Shown here in pieces: positions 35,409-47,739 of a DNA stretch of 64,000 bases. This DNA is from Apteryx mantelli (taxonomy: Eukaryota > Chordata > Aves > Apterygiformes > Apterygidae), in NCBI RefSeq assembly GCF_036417845.1, contig NC_089981.1:9953501-10017500 (forward strand), in the 5' to 3' direction. How positions within the stretch are numbered: position 1 is the stretch's first letter; the number at the start of each line of letters is the position of its first letter. The notes under the pieces are model-generated. The model did no database searches and was not told the origin of the DNA. It saw nothing but the letters and a program-made list of their open reading frames with translations. The position numbers were made by a program, and so were the translations under genes.

Positions 35409-35469
35409 TGCAGATTGAAAATGATCTTTTTCATCTCAGAAATAAACTCTTATTTCAAAAGCTACAAAC

Positions 35470-38400
35470 ATTTCATGTACCTTCGTAAGAGTGAGTAGCT
35501 TCCTTCTTCACTTCAAAGACATCTTACTGAAACAAATCAGAAGATTTATCTAAATAGAAAAACTTTACGACTTCACACTTGCAGTAGAGCCCCTCCCTGC
35601 TCCAGATAAATGCCCAGATAAATGTTCTTTGCTTCGATGTTTGCAGAACTATGCAATTCAGTACTGCCTTTGGAGCAACAGCTCATTCTTTTCCCTATAT
35701 GTTGCAGCTGACCTGCAGCCTGGGTGTTGTGAAACATTAGTGGAGTGACACGCTGAGAAACAACTTCAATATGAAATGTGATATTCCAACACTCAGCTTG
35801 CCGCTTTGGAATTCTTTCTTCAGAAAAATGGTGTTACTGAAGTACTTGGTGTATTTATGACTCTTGATGCAGTTTAATGTCTGTAAATTAGATCTCCTGC
35901 AAGACACCAGGCCTTAATTAGGAGTCTCAGCAGTTGCACTGTAATGAAGAATCTTTCTGTGAATTAATTTCCCCTACCCTTGGTTAGGGGTCCAGTCAAC
36001 ATCTATTCTGGGCTCCCCCTAGAGACAAAGGGAGCAATATCACCTTCAAAGGACAATTCATCCCATCTTAAGATAAGTGTGATAAGCAGAAGGAATCATC
36101 CTCTAAGGGTGTCTTTGTTGTCATTGATTATAGGACATGCCCATCTCATTCCCTGCCCTTACTACTTTTTACTAGCGAAACTGATGACATAAGTGTCCTA
36201 GCAAATTCAGTGAACCCTCGTCATGTCTGTCCCTATCAACTCACAAACAAAGCTTAACAAAGCTTTAGACTGCAAACTTTAATACAAATTCTTTTAATAA
36301 TAATAAGACCATATTCATGTAAATAGCAGTACAGTGTAAGATATCAGAGGAATCAGTTCTGCTTATCTGACTCTGAAGAGCTGCAGTGCAACTCTGTGGA
36401 GTTTAAGCATTAAGTATGCCATCTGAATGTGAATCCACCTCTGTTATTAATTATGATCAAACTTGATAATTCTTCCTCTCATTAAAATGCACAGTCCTGA
36501 TACACAGTTAGCTGGTTTTTCCACAGAAGACTCCTGTTGTCTCTAATAACACATCTACCCTTGGACTTGTGCCCTTTGTTAGATAACCTCTTTGGCTCAT
36601 GGACAATCTAGTTTCAAGCAGCCTGCTCATCTGCGGAGCAGATATTTTGCTGTGATAACCTGTTCATGTGTGGACCATCCAGGCTCAGATTATGTGTCCA
36701 TCCATCGGGGTAGATTTTTCTTCAAATGCAGATACAAAATTCTTCAAGTAGGTAATCGCTGCTGATTTGCTTAGAGTTCTGGTGCCTCTGCCTTAACACT
36801 GCCTTTGCACTTTCACCTAATCCCACATATAATTTTCTTCTAAGGTCCTTGAATAGTTAACTCTTTTGAAGAAAAGAAAAATAATGGTCTATTGGAAGAT
36901 GTTGACATAGATATCATGCTTTAGTAACAGCTTGCCATTAACCTCTCTCCCTGTTCTTGCAATATCACTGGACACTTATTGAAATTACTTTACAATAAGA
37001 TGATGAAGAAAGCTGTTCTGGGAGGCTGAGGAGCCTTTGAGACATATGAACAAAGACCCTTCCCCTGATTCTGGCATGAATTTAAGGACATCTCTACCTG
37101 CCAGAAAAGCTAGCTTATTTGTACTTCTTCGAGGGCTTAGAGGTTGTTCGACAAACTGTTGGCCTTCAGAGCAGAGAGCTGAATTGGGTTACTCAGCTGA
37201 AGAGTGATCTGCTCTGACTGTCCCTAGCAGGGAAAGCCATCAGTGGGGCTTAGGCAGGCAGAAATGTCCCAGGTAACGCAGCCTTAGTTAGACTGTGCTT
37301 ACAGTGGCTGCTCGTGTTGTGGAGTGGGGGCGACTCCTGGGACAATGAATGTGCAGTGCCGTGTGTAAGATGATGAGTGAGGGAAGCTCGTCTCTTTGGG
37401 CTGCACCATGAGGTCTGCAATGTATTTGCATTGGACTGAGTCCTCTTCCAGACTGCATTAGACTGGCAATGTAATGGCTTCTGGAGTTCTCGTCTAGACT
37501 ATGAGAAAGCCGTGGTGTTCAGGAGATAGCTGGGTTAAAAGTGGATCAACAGGTATTGCTTGTCTGGGTTATTTATTTTTCTTTGCTGTAGTCCTCTCTC
37601 ACAGTTTAGTCAGGAATATCTGAAACCTCCATGGTATTCTAGGAAGCATGAAAATGTTTGCTTGCAGAAAATTTGTACTTCTAGATGCTGCCAGAGTTGC
37701 TCTGGGAACTGACTGCTTATTGTTTAATAACACCTGTCAGTCTTAATGATAAAGCTAAGGATATGGAAGAGTGGAACATATTTCTTCCTCAGACACTACG
37801 TTTACACATTAAGGGGTCTAAGTGGTTCAGGATGGGCAGAATGGGTTGCTCTGAGTGATGACCCCCAGTGAGAGGGAGTGTAGCTTTTTATGGGACCTTT
37901 ACTTGCAGTCCTTCCTAAGAATAGGGAAAAATGGTCGTACACCCATTTGTCTAATAACTCTGTGTGTTGAGGCAGTGTTATAGCAAGTTCCGTTTCCTTC
38001 TCTGTGCTACTTCCATGGCCAAAGCAGCTGAGACTGAAGTCTTTCCCTACTGAAGCCAGTGGCTTTTTGTTCTCTGAGAGCCAGCTCCCTGAGTCAGATG
38101 GAATGTGATCCAAAACCAGAACTCAGGGCAGCATTAAGCTGCATTAATGTGGACTTGAAATAATTCCATAAACCTGAGCTGGTCACTCTACACTCTTCCT
38201 GTAATTCATAGATATAAATATAGACCTTTCAAGGGAGACAGAGACAGGTGTGATCAAACTATGGAGGCAAACAGACTTTTATTTGCCTTCATGAGCTATA
38301 GAAAGAGCCTACAAGTTTGGTTTATGCTTTAGCAGCTCATTAACAGAACTCTAAACTTAGGTTAGATGAATCCCAGTCTCATTTTTAGCCTGACTGTGAG

Positions 38401-38823
38401 TCAGGAAAAAAAAGACTACAAGGATGTATGAGGTAAGGGAATGGAAACAGAACACGGAAGCGATACTGCTGAACTGGAACTAGTTAACAACAGTTGAAAT
38501 CAAAGCTGGGATATCTTCAAGGCATCAAACTTGAAAGTAAAAACTTAGGTGAAACTAATCACCTTCAAAAGTGTCACAATTGTACTTTCTCACAGTAAAG
38601 CTGTAGCTCTTGCTATTACAGAAAAGTCTTTAATATTACAGTTATTTCTTTCTTCACTTCTGCATTCACTTTTCTCCTACTTCTGTTGCCTAATGAGCAA
38701 TTATTTCAGAATAAATTCATCCATGAACAGCTGTACTCATCATTTTACTTTTTTAAGCACCTGTTCCAACTCCTTTGGAGGTTTTATTGACTGACAAACA
38801 ATTTTCTCCATGTAACAGTCTGT
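35470..38823. other. Intergenic
   Basis: No gene seen. A+T-rich unique sequence; the 103-codon minus-strand ORF at 37802-38113 has no recognisable domain. Confidence 0.6.
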
Positions 38824-39690
38824 TCAGTGCCTCATTTTGAGGACCTCCTTGGTCCTCAAGCTGCAGACTGTGGGGCTTACCATTGTATAAAACACAGATA
38901 TCACCTGGTCTTGGTCAGGCAAGGAGCCAGAACTGTGGGGTGTGTAGCTGGAGTGCCAAAGGATATGGCAAAAACTATCAAGTGCACAGGATGCACAGGT
39001 GGAGAAGGCTTTGTGTCCCCCCTTCCCAGGATGGCAGAGATGATGTAGATGTAGGAAATGTGTACCTCCAGTATGACGAAGATGTCACCTAAAATGCAAA
39101 ATGCTGCGAGGATGATCTTGTTAACCCTGATGTCAGAGCAGGAGATACCACAGATCAGGGGTACCACACCACAGAAGTGACTGGTGATGCTGGAATGGCA
39201 GAAGGACACCCAAAAGGCACAGCTGCTGTGTATCATTGAGATTAGAGACCCACAAGAGTAAGAACCAAGTCACAGCTGGATGCTGAGGCTTCATGACATG
39301 ACAGCTTTGCATAGCAGTGGTTTCCAGCTGGTCATATGCCATCACAGCCAGAATGAAACATTCGTTGGTGCAAAATGTAGAGAAACAATACATCTGGGCA
39401 GCACAGCCACCAAATGAGACAGCTTTGCTCTCTGCTAAGAGACTGGCCACCGTCCTGGGGGTGATGACTGAGCAGCAGAGGTCTAAGACTGCCAAATGGC
39501 TAAGGAAAAGCTATTTGGGAGGGTGGTTTGGGGAGATAATCCTTATTAATGCGGTCAAGCCCAGATTTCCAACTACAGTCATCAGGTAAATAATTAAAAG
39601 CATTACAATGAGAGTGGGCTGTGCTTCTGCCTCATTGATTAGATCTAGGAGGAGGAACTCAGCTACTGTGGTGTAATTTTCTGCTGCCGT
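38824..39690 (-). pseudogene. Olfactory receptor pseudogene
   Basis: A class II OR in at least three frames. It has NYTTVAEFLLLDLINEAEAQ, TM1 VVGNLGLTALI, TM2 SVITPRTVASLLAESKAVSF, TM3 ECFILAVMAYDQ, SHFCGVVPLICGISCSD, the region around 39000, and a tail SLRTKEVLKMRH ending in TGA at 38824. Its initiator appears to be ACG (39688-39690) where ATG is expected. The DRY motif is lost, several frameshifts lie between TM3 and TM5, and NPxIY of TM7 is deleted. It resembles the OR5/8/9 type and is unrelated to the segmental duplication. Confidence 0.88.
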
Positions 39691-40340
39691 TTTGCTCAGA
39701 TATTTGTTCACATTAGGTAAGCAATCTTGTCTTGATACACTCTGGAGAACAACTGGCAAAAACCGATCATGATCATATGTTCCCGCTAGCGGTGAGCAGC
39801 TTACTTCCTTTGGTCAACGAGGACAATACTGATTTCGTCCAAAATGCCATTCTGAAACGGAATCACTTGTCTGTGTTATCCCAAACCAGCTGTAACATAC
39901 ATTATCTACCTAGATTGTTCCAGTGTGAAGCTGGAGCACTATGAATGCCACTAAGTCACAGTCTAATAATGGTAAATACATATGTATCAATGTTCAAGAG
40001 TTGTTAGTGGGAAGTAGGCTAAATGAGACTGGAAAGAGAAGAAATAGTCTCTGACAGACCTTAAAGAGGTAGTAACATTTCCCAGTTCTTTGAATTCTGA
40101 AATCAAAATTACATATGCTAGTGAGCATTTCAATTACTACTGTTTCCAGGGTCTGAAGGCACTAACAGGCCTTAATGGGCCTGATCATCCTCGCCTGAGG
40201 CAGCCACTTGCACCTCCTGCCCATGGGCCCAGGAGCCCCATTTAAGCTCAACCCTGGGCCTTCAGTTTCTGTCTGAGCTACCCTAGACGAGCACTGATCT
40301 CCAGCTCAGCTCAGCTCAGCGTGCAGACTCCATTGCTCTG

Positions 40341-40576
40341 GACCCTGCCCTGTGGGCTGACTTCCCAGCTTGACCCTGCACCTATCTTGTCACTTTGGGC
40401 CTGCCCAGTAGGCACTGGACTCTCTCTGTCCCTCGTTACCCTAACCAGGCCTGATCCTGGCTCTGACCCGCAGGCTGACTTCTCAGCTTGACCTCACACC
40501 TGCTTCATCACCAGGAACTCTCCTGGTCATCTGGACTCTTGGTTGAACTCGGCTACCATCTCCAGGTCTTCTCTGC
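40341..40576. repeat. Diverged tandem pair, ~118 bp
   Basis: GGGCTGACTTCCCAGCTTGA at about 40354 recurs as AGGCTGACTTCTCAGCTTGA about 118 bp later with similar surroundings, in a locally G+C-rich patch. Confidence 0.5.
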
Positions 40577-42730
40577 CCACCTGGCTCAGGGCCAGAGGGA
40601 CAGGCCCTGGCTGCAGCCTCCTGAGCTTATCATTCTACACATCCTGAACAGGGAAAAGGAAGGAAAAATGGGCACTTCTATGGCATAACTCATCTCATCA
40701 TGTAGCAGATGTCTAAGATACTCACATGAACCATTCTGTAAAAACACCTGTTACTTTTTTTTCCTCCCCCTCCCTATTGAGAAGAAACTAAGATGGAAGA
40801 CAGAAACAAAGGCATGCTTAAAGGTATATCTCTAGGTGAGATGAATTCCATAAGCAGGCATATGCATGTAGAGCTACTCCAGATTTATTACAAATAAACC
40901 AACTATTCCTTCAGTGCTGTATTTATAACTGTGATACTAATATTTTTTTAATTCAGAAAAGGATATTAAAGTCCACTGGTTGGATTCCAACTGTTTCCAG
41001 TCAACTTGATGGCATTCTACTAGACAAATGCCTGATAGAAAACACTCTTTGATTAATTCTGCTCGTTCCTGCACCAAACCAAGCTCCATTCACACTCATA
41101 ACAAACTGACTGTCTGACTAGTAGGTACATGGACGTATGAATTCATGAGCTGACTTTTGAAGGTGTGCAGGATATACAAAGTTACCTGTGAAGACAGAAA
41201 TGGATGGTCAGCATCTCTGGGGAAAATAAGGTTTCAAATGCATTTGTCTGCATGGGATTACAATGATATTCCAGAGTAGATGTCAACTGCACTTAAACTC
41301 CACGACTATGAAAAGAGTTAAATTCATATCCATTTTCACTTATCATGTCTTTATTAAACCAAAGGTAAGTAACTACAATTTGTTTGCACAGAAGAATACA
41401 TCACTACAGTCTGCTGCTGCTGTATCAATTCTATCAATAAATTGGACATACAAGCCACAAAGAACACGTGTGAAAATGAGGCTATTCTAGGATTCCTAGA
41501 CTGTAACCTTCTAGTTCCACATTGTCCTGAAATGATGTTTTGCTAAATTTCAGTCTACTTTTAAATAGAAACAGACTTTATCTCTGTTATTTCTGTTTTG
41601 TATAACAGAGATGGTCTCTTTCCAAAATGTTGAGAAGATTTGGATTTATTCCTCTCTTGGTAATACCCACCACTCTGAAAAAGAAGGAGATCTGAAAAGG
41701 CTTTCGTCTGGTTAACAATGGAGCTTCTATATGTGTGTATAGACATCTGGAGATCAAGGGTCTATAAGCAAATCTGGTAAATAATCCAGTCCTTATTGGG
41801 GAAAAAAAAAAAAAAAGCTTGCAAGCAATTACATAGCAACTTATGGTTGGATCATACAAGAACTTCCAAAGTGAACACAGATGTTACTTCCCAGTTGAGA
41901 AAGCAAGCAACTCCACCTGTGTTGAAATCCACTGTTGTAGCAGGCAGGATTAAGCAGTGGGTGTAAGAAAATGAATGGCCATCCTTCATAGCAAAGAAAC
42001 TAGAGATGGGAAATAGATCTTTCAGCTACTAATTTCTAAGGCCAGGAAAACGCAAATTTCATACTTAACAAGTGCAACTAGTAAATCCCCTCCTACATAA
42101 TGTAAGAGTTAGAAAAAAGAAAAAGAGAAGTACTTTTTTTTTTTTTTAATTTGATCTTAGTATGTAATATGGCTCAGATATCTTTCTCAGCTCCAATATT
42201 TCAGGATACATGAGAAAGTAACCAGGTTCTAATTACACTCACTGACTTGGATTCCCCAGTTGGAAGGACAAGATGTGAGGTTTTTGCTGTCTGCGCTTTG
42301 GCTGTCTATGATGTAAGAGATATGATCTCAGAAGTAATCGCCTTCACCTAAGCTGTTCATCTCATGTTCTTCATAGTTTACAAAGAAGATTCATGGATCC
42401 CGGGCTATGAAGATGTCCCTTCTAAGAAAAGATGAATGGTGCCCAAGAAGTGCCCCCCTTTTTCTTTATTAACCTTAAAGGAAGATTAGATTGGTGAGGT
42501 CAGATGGACTCAAATCTGCTGCAGAGGTTTAAATTTGGGTAAGATCAGTCAATGGGCCCACATATGACTGGAATAAGCTGGGACAGCCTTTTGCTCAAGC
42601 CTATGACTAGATGCGTAGTCAACTATCTGAAAAGAGCATGTCAGATATTTTTGTGCCACAACACTCAGATATGATGCAATGCAATGTTGTTCACTACAAT
42701 ATAATTACAAGACGATACATTAAAACAAGT

Positions 42731-42757
42731 GTATATATATATATATATGTATATATA
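42731..42757. repeat. (TA)n microsatellite
   Basis: Alternating TA with one G interruption. Confidence 0.9.
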
Positions 42758-44143
42758 ACTGATATTATCAATAAACGTTGAAAAATGGAAACTTTCTCAA
42801 CCATCTTACTTATTTCGAATTCTCCTTTTCAAACAAATAGATAGGGTCCAAAAACTTTCTCAGCTCTTTGGCATGCTATGATCATGCCTTGCCACCAGAT
42901 GGCGAAGGCACAAACCTGAGTGTGTATAAATGAGTATACACTGGTGCTGATGTTTTCCAGTAAGTTGAAGATGGCTATTTTATTTGTTGGATTTTTCTTT
43001 AGCCATAGTAGGGCGCTATATTTTAAAAAACTTTTCTGAAAATTGTCATAATTCTCCTGCACAAGTTAATTATGAAAAATCATACAAGGGGACATCCATA
43101 GGTAAAGGAGGAAGTGACACAATCCAGTATTATAGCTGGGGAGGCAGCACAAGTATTTGGGGAAGCAGAGTAAAGGGAAGACAAGAGGATTTTCTTCTGT
43201 GAGGTGAACTGAATAACTGTGAAACTTCCACCTTGCAGCAATTAAGTTACTGTGCTCCTTCAGCAAATTATCCATTATGAATGTATTAATTATGTCACCA
43301 AATACGTCAAAAGTTCAACATCTGCCAACAAGAGAAATACAGGGAGTTACATTATCTGTTTGTGTTAGACTAACTGACTCTTAGGATTCAGTTCATCCGC
43401 CTAAATTCAGGCATCCTACTGAAGGACCTCATGCTGGTGCCCGGGTAGTTGGAGATCTCTCAGTAGAGATAAAAGGGAGAAATTGGTGAGGATTGTGGGT
43501 GAAAACGCTCATGTCATCTACCAGGAAGCACCTAAAAGCTTTGTCTGAATCTAATCTAGTCATCTAAACCCCCTCTGGACTCAACGGAGAGAGACAGGCA
43601 GTTCCTGGAGATGATTCAACTTGTCCTAAGGAAGAAGCGCTCTGTGAAGATGCTAACTTCTTTCTCTCTGATGAACACAGAGGAAGCCTGATTAGCTTTA
43701 AATAGGTCACTTGCATACAGCTAAAGCTCAGCAAGGAAGTCTTCCTGTATGTTTTCCCCAAGTGTTTCACACCTATGAGCATTTGAAAGAGTAATCATGG
43801 AGCCTGGCCTCCTGCATTGCTGTGGTATGGAAATATGGTGTGATGGCATGGCGCAGAACTGCAGGCTTGGGAGGGTAAGGCTGGTGGATTTCCAGGGAAG
43901 GGTTTTTGGTTTTGTTTTTGTTTTTACACATGCACGTGCAATTTCACACATACTTTCTCCATGTCATGTTGATTAGGCTGAATGCATCCCAGATTTTGGG
44001 ATGTGCATAGTTTACCGTGCACTTAAAGAGAGTCAGAACAGCACACGGTGCAGCTCAGTGTGATATTTCAGAGAATGTGAAATGCATCTCCTGGACAGAG
44101 CTGTGCAGTAGATCCAGACCCATCATGGATCTTGAGCACATGC

Positions 44144-44149
44144 CACATG
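44144..44149. repeat. ERV target-site duplication, left
   Basis: CACATG, identical to 50760-50765, directly flanks the LTR. Six bases is typical of alpha/beta-type retroviral integrases. Confidence 0.95.
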
Positions 44150-44635
44150 TGTCGCGGTCCGCGGGAGTGACGGGAAAGAATCATACGCATTCACAGAATG
44201 CAGGTTCAATTCCAACTTTATTCGGCAATTTGCCCATCTTATATATGTTTGTGCAGTCGTACACTTTGCTAGGCCAATCACCATGCAGATTATGTCACAG
44301 GTAGCCAATCATGGCACCGATCACGCACGCAGCGATCATGCCTTGTACCTTGCTACTTATTTAGCAAAGCTATCTTACCCTTAACCTTGGTTCCCACTGG
44401 CTTCTGCTAGTTTATCTGTACTTTCTCAGGATGTATCATTTCCAGCTGCGCCAGTGTCCTTGGTGGACTACTTCAAAGCACGTAGCAGTGGCTATAGCCT
44501 GAGGCCTAAGGCTTCAGCAAATTTAGCTACTAATGCTAAGCAAGTTGTGCTAAGCAATTAATCCTAAACAGTGTTAGTTCCATGCTCTATATCTCATATA
44601 GATTATTGTTCTGAAGCACCGCAAGGGCCCCAACA
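44150..44635 (-). repeat. 3' LTR of ERV
   Basis: 486 bp; sense-strand ends are TGTTGGGGCC and GCGACA. In sense order it holds a CCAAT box (GATTGGC at about 44275), a TATA element (ATATATAAG, 44238-44246) and the polyadenylation signal AATAAA (44217-44222), the usual U3-R order. Confidence 0.95.
44217..44246 (-). promoter_or_regulatory. LTR TATA element and AATAAA
   Basis: On the minus strand ATATATAAG at 44246-44238 lies 16 bases upstream of AATAAA at 44222-44217, so initiation would fall very close to the polyadenylation signal and R would be short. The same arrangement is at 50370-50341 in the 5' LTR. Confidence 0.7.
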
Positions 44636-45990
44636 CTTCCCCCTCTTCTTTCAAATAATAGATCAACCATTTTCTGTACCCGAGCTAGGATGCATTGTAG
44701 TATACAAGGCCCACAAATCAATGGGAACATGCCCACGACACCTACGGTAATCAGCTGTTTTAGTCCAGCTGCCAACCAGGGCCCTATAGCAAGCATATTC
44801 AACCAATCAAACAGTCCCCACAAGTTTTCACCATCGTCTTCTTGCAGTTGTTTTGTTAACTCCTTCAATTTTGCAATGCTTGTATGTACTGACTCAGAAT
44901 GATCACTCAGGTTCATACAACACATTCCTTCAAAGTCTTGACGGCCATGGCCTTGGGCCAATAGCAAAAAGTCAATTGCAGCCCGATTTTGTAAGGTGGC
45001 ATATCTAATTGAATCTACGTCTGTTAATAAGGTACTTAAAGCAGTACTAGTAGCATTTGCTTCTTTTGCAAGCCAGCATCCTAATCTGTTAAGTTGTGAT
45101 AAAGCATGAGCAGTCCCTATTCCTGCAAAAATACTACTCAAGATACGTTCTGCTGGATTCCAAAATTCTACGTTACTATCGCAACCTGACATAAAGCTGT
45201 GGGTGGATCGCTTTGCTCGAAGATGGACCGTTCCATCAATTAACCATTTTTCAGGATGGAATATTGTCAAAAGTCCAAAGATACATGGTCCCCCCACAGC
45301 TTTACCTGGTACGCCTTTCCAGGCTCTCTGACCACGAATTAAGAATATCTTAGCAGCCAACCCTATGGGTTGCGGTCCAGGTGTTATTTGACCTGAGGTG
45401 GTGTGATTACACCATACAGATGTATTGGCATAAATGCCTGAGGGAGATACATCAACGTCGCCCTCTTTGGTAGGTGCCCTTGCAGTATAATTTAGATAAA
45501 AGCAGACTGCAGCCTGTGTAATTCCCAATAAGTCAAGTTCTTGTGGCTGCAGTGGCAAGGCAGGAAAATTGTGTACATTGTGCATATTGTTATACCATGT
45601 GGAAATATTCCACTCCTGCGTCTCCATTCTGCATCGCACCACCACCATTTGGGCTGAAGTGTACCTGGCGCACTACAATTTGCTAACACCGTATCATTGT
45701 AAAGAGACCCCATGAGCTGTATATCAAGAGGAAGTCCGGTCAAGCAAGTGTGGAAAGGGTCTGATGGCATCGTCATTGATAAACAAGGTGTCCGTATTGG
45801 TTACATTCGCAAGAGTCACCCAGATGTTGCCACGTTTCCAGGTGCCTGGTCCGACGGGCATGCTTGTTGCTCCGAGGATGAGGCAACATAAGGTCATAAA
45901 CGTTGCGACGGCACCCATCGTAACCGAATTCCTGTAGAAACACAAGCATTTCCCCTCCCCCAGGTTATCAGTTCCATTGGTCCCACCCAT
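44587..45990 (-). pseudogene. env: ERV env (frameshifted)
   Basis: A retroviral envelope remnant. A hydrophobic signal segment (VATFMTLCCLILGATS) begins in the first frame (45990-45724), overlapping the end of integrase as in alpharetroviruses. The surface unit then runs through a second frame (45776-45492) and returns to the first (45648-44587), so two compensating frameshifts lie near 45770 and 45650. A furin-type site RAKR sits at about 45225-45214. The transmembrane unit has an immunosuppressive-like region and a CC pair (GMCCMNLSDHS), but the first cysteine expected in CX6CC is Arg. A membrane anchor (LITVGVVGMFPLICG) follows and the frame runs into the LTR. Nonfunctional as it stands. 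Confidence 0.88.
44636..44652 (-). promoter_or_regulatory. Polypurine tract
   Basis: The minus strand reads GAAAGAAGAGGGGGAAG immediately before the 3' LTR, the primer for plus-strand DNA synthesis. Confidence 0.92.
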
Positions 45991-46720
45991 TGGTCGGAAA
46001 CCAAGTCTTTGACCAAAACTGGGGGCTTTTGTATTGATCTCATGTCTGTGGCTTGCTGACGTTCGAAATTATTATGACCTGCTTCATCACAATTCAAAAA
46101 ATTAAGGACATATAACGCTTTGTGTAGTCATTCTTGTGGGGTGAGCAGTGTCTCCCCCCCTTTTTTTTTTTTTTGTTTTTGTAGCATGTCTTTCAGGCTG
46201 CGGTGTGACTGCTCAACAGTGGCTTGGCCAGCTGGGGAGTGGGGTATGCCTGTTACATGAGAGGTGCTCCATGTATTGAGGAATTGACGTACACGGCCTG
46301 AGCAATAGGCTGGGCTGTTGTCCGTTTTGATGGTTGTTGGCACCCCCAAGACCGCAAAGCAGGCAAGCCAATGGCGAGTCACATCCCTAGCCTTTTCACC
46401 AGTGTGGGCGGTGGCCCACAAAAATCGAGAATGGGTGTCGACTGTGACATGTACATATTTAAGATGACCAAATTCTAAAACATACGTAATGTCTGTTTGC
46501 CCTAATTCATTAGCCTTTAAAACTCTAGGGTTCGCCCCTTCCTTTGAAGGCATTGGGGTGAACTACTGACAGTCTGAACAAGACAAAAATAATGTCTCTG
46601 GCCTGCTGGATGGGTAGCTGAAACTGCCTCTTCAGCGAGCAGGTGTTTTGATGAAAGAAGGAGTGAGACAGCCTGGCTTGTTCCAGAAGGTTGAGTACCA
46701 CCGCTGGCATGGCTGCAGCA
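45894..46720 (-). pseudogene. pol: ERV pol: integrase
   Basis: Zinc-binding H-H motif (SHSFFHQNTC, near 46660) followed by a frameshift at about 46545. The catalytic core has the three acidic residues in QTDITYV, KTDNSPAY and QATVEQSH (46505 to about 46190). A stop at about 46130 precedes the C-terminal DNA-binding part (PPVLVKDLVSDQWVGP and RLRWVPSQRL, to 45894). All three domains of the strand-transfer enzyme can be recognised, but the frame is broken twice. Confidence 0.88.
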
Positions 46721-47348
46721 TCAGCACGTCGATTTCCCTCAGCGATGGGTCCGGCCAGGTCCGTGTGTGAGCGTACATGTAAAACATAAAAGTCATGCTT
46801 TCTGTGATTAATAAGAGTCCAAAGAGCATAAAGTTCTGCAAAGAGCAATGGATTGGAGATCTCACGAAGAAAGGAGGCCTCCAACCTTTGCACAAGGCCT
46901 GCAGCATAACAGGAATCAGTAACAACATTTACAGGTTCATTGGCACAAAGTTCAAAAGCCATACGGATGGCCACCATCTCCAGTACCTGTACCGACCCTC
47001 GTTCCTGTGTACGTACGGTTGTTCTCCATTGTTGCATGACAGGGTCCTGCCACATGATAGCAGCCCTTTTAGACCTGCCCGAAGCATCGGTGAAGACAGT
47101 CAAATCAGGAACCGGGACAGGGCGACAGCGACTAGGGGTAGGCTGCCAGCCTCTGCCCATAACCTGTGCCGAGGATAATGGATGGAAAGCTGTCCAGTGA
47201 AATCAGCAAGGGCTACTTGAAAACCCCAATCTTCTGAAATTAACCAGTTCAAATTGTCTGTAGTGGCTGGGATATAAATAACTTCAGGGTCACAGCCATT
47301 CATGGTTTGCAGTCTCTCCCTGCCCTTAATGATAAGCTTAGAATACAT
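46721..47348 (-). pseudogene. pol: ERV pol: RT connection and RNase H
   Basis: The connection segment (IIKGRERLQTMNGCDPEVIY, 47348-47160) shifts frame near 47155 into an RNase H domain. That domain has VFTDASGRSKRAAIMW, VLEMVAIRMAF, VVTDSCYAAG and HVRSHTDLAGPIAEGN, so the D-E-D catalytic residues are present. It would degrade the RNA of the RNA:DNA hybrid during reverse transcription. Confidence 0.87.
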
Positions 47349-47438
47349 TTTTGTAAGAGTCCATAAGTTTTTCGGTGGAGTATGTTACAGAAAAATCCAT
47401 TCCAAAATGTGCAAGGGATCTGTGCTTTTTGTATCCCA

Positions 47439-47739
47439 TCAAAGTAATACTGCAAAAGGCTGGAAGCAGTTAGCAATCAGAGCTAAATAAAAAGGCAATG
47501 AGAAGTCATGTCGCCAACTCTGGCATTCCTCCAGAGCACGGGCACATAACTGGAGTGCCTTTCTCGCTTCAGGTGTCAAAGTTTGAGTGGAAGTTAGGGA
47601 GGTGTCCCCTTTGAGCTTTTCAAAAAGGGAGTGTAGCAGTTCCGTGGAAAGTCCTAGCACTGGTCAGAGCCAATTAATGGCTCCTAATATTTTTAGTAGG
47701 TCATTAAGCATGACAATATCGTTTAATTGCAGTTGGACT
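47439..47739 (-). pseudogene. pol: ERV pol: RT thumb remnant
   Basis: Immediately after the captured VAPA piece, pol resumes in the thumb of reverse transcriptase (LNDLLKILGAINWL, a TGA stop at about 47667, then PVLGLSTELLHSLFEKLKGD and LTPEARKAL). The fingers and palm with the YxDD catalytic motif, and protease, are missing from the element. A frameshifted stretch (47349-47438) joins it to the connection domain. Confidence 0.82.

Larger units (their letters stand above)
29273..35469. repeat. Segmental duplication, copy B
   Basis: It matches 1-5686 in direct orientation. Copy-specific events are the OR TM7 deletion at about 29315, 640 bp at 29484-30125 absent from copy A, and about 250 bp at 31108-31384 replacing about 60 bp of A. 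It ends at CTACAAAC, where copy A meets the CR1; B continues into unrelated DNA without a CR1. Confidence 0.93.
39691..44143. other. Intergenic, left flank of ERV
   Basis: No gene seen. It contains a weak tandem pair at 40341-40576, poly-A at 41801, poly-T at 42136, (TA)n at 42731-42757, and a stretch near 43540-43640 (TGAATCTAATCTAGTCATCT) that recurs diverged at 50825-50900 on the other side of the ERV. Confidence 0.6.
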
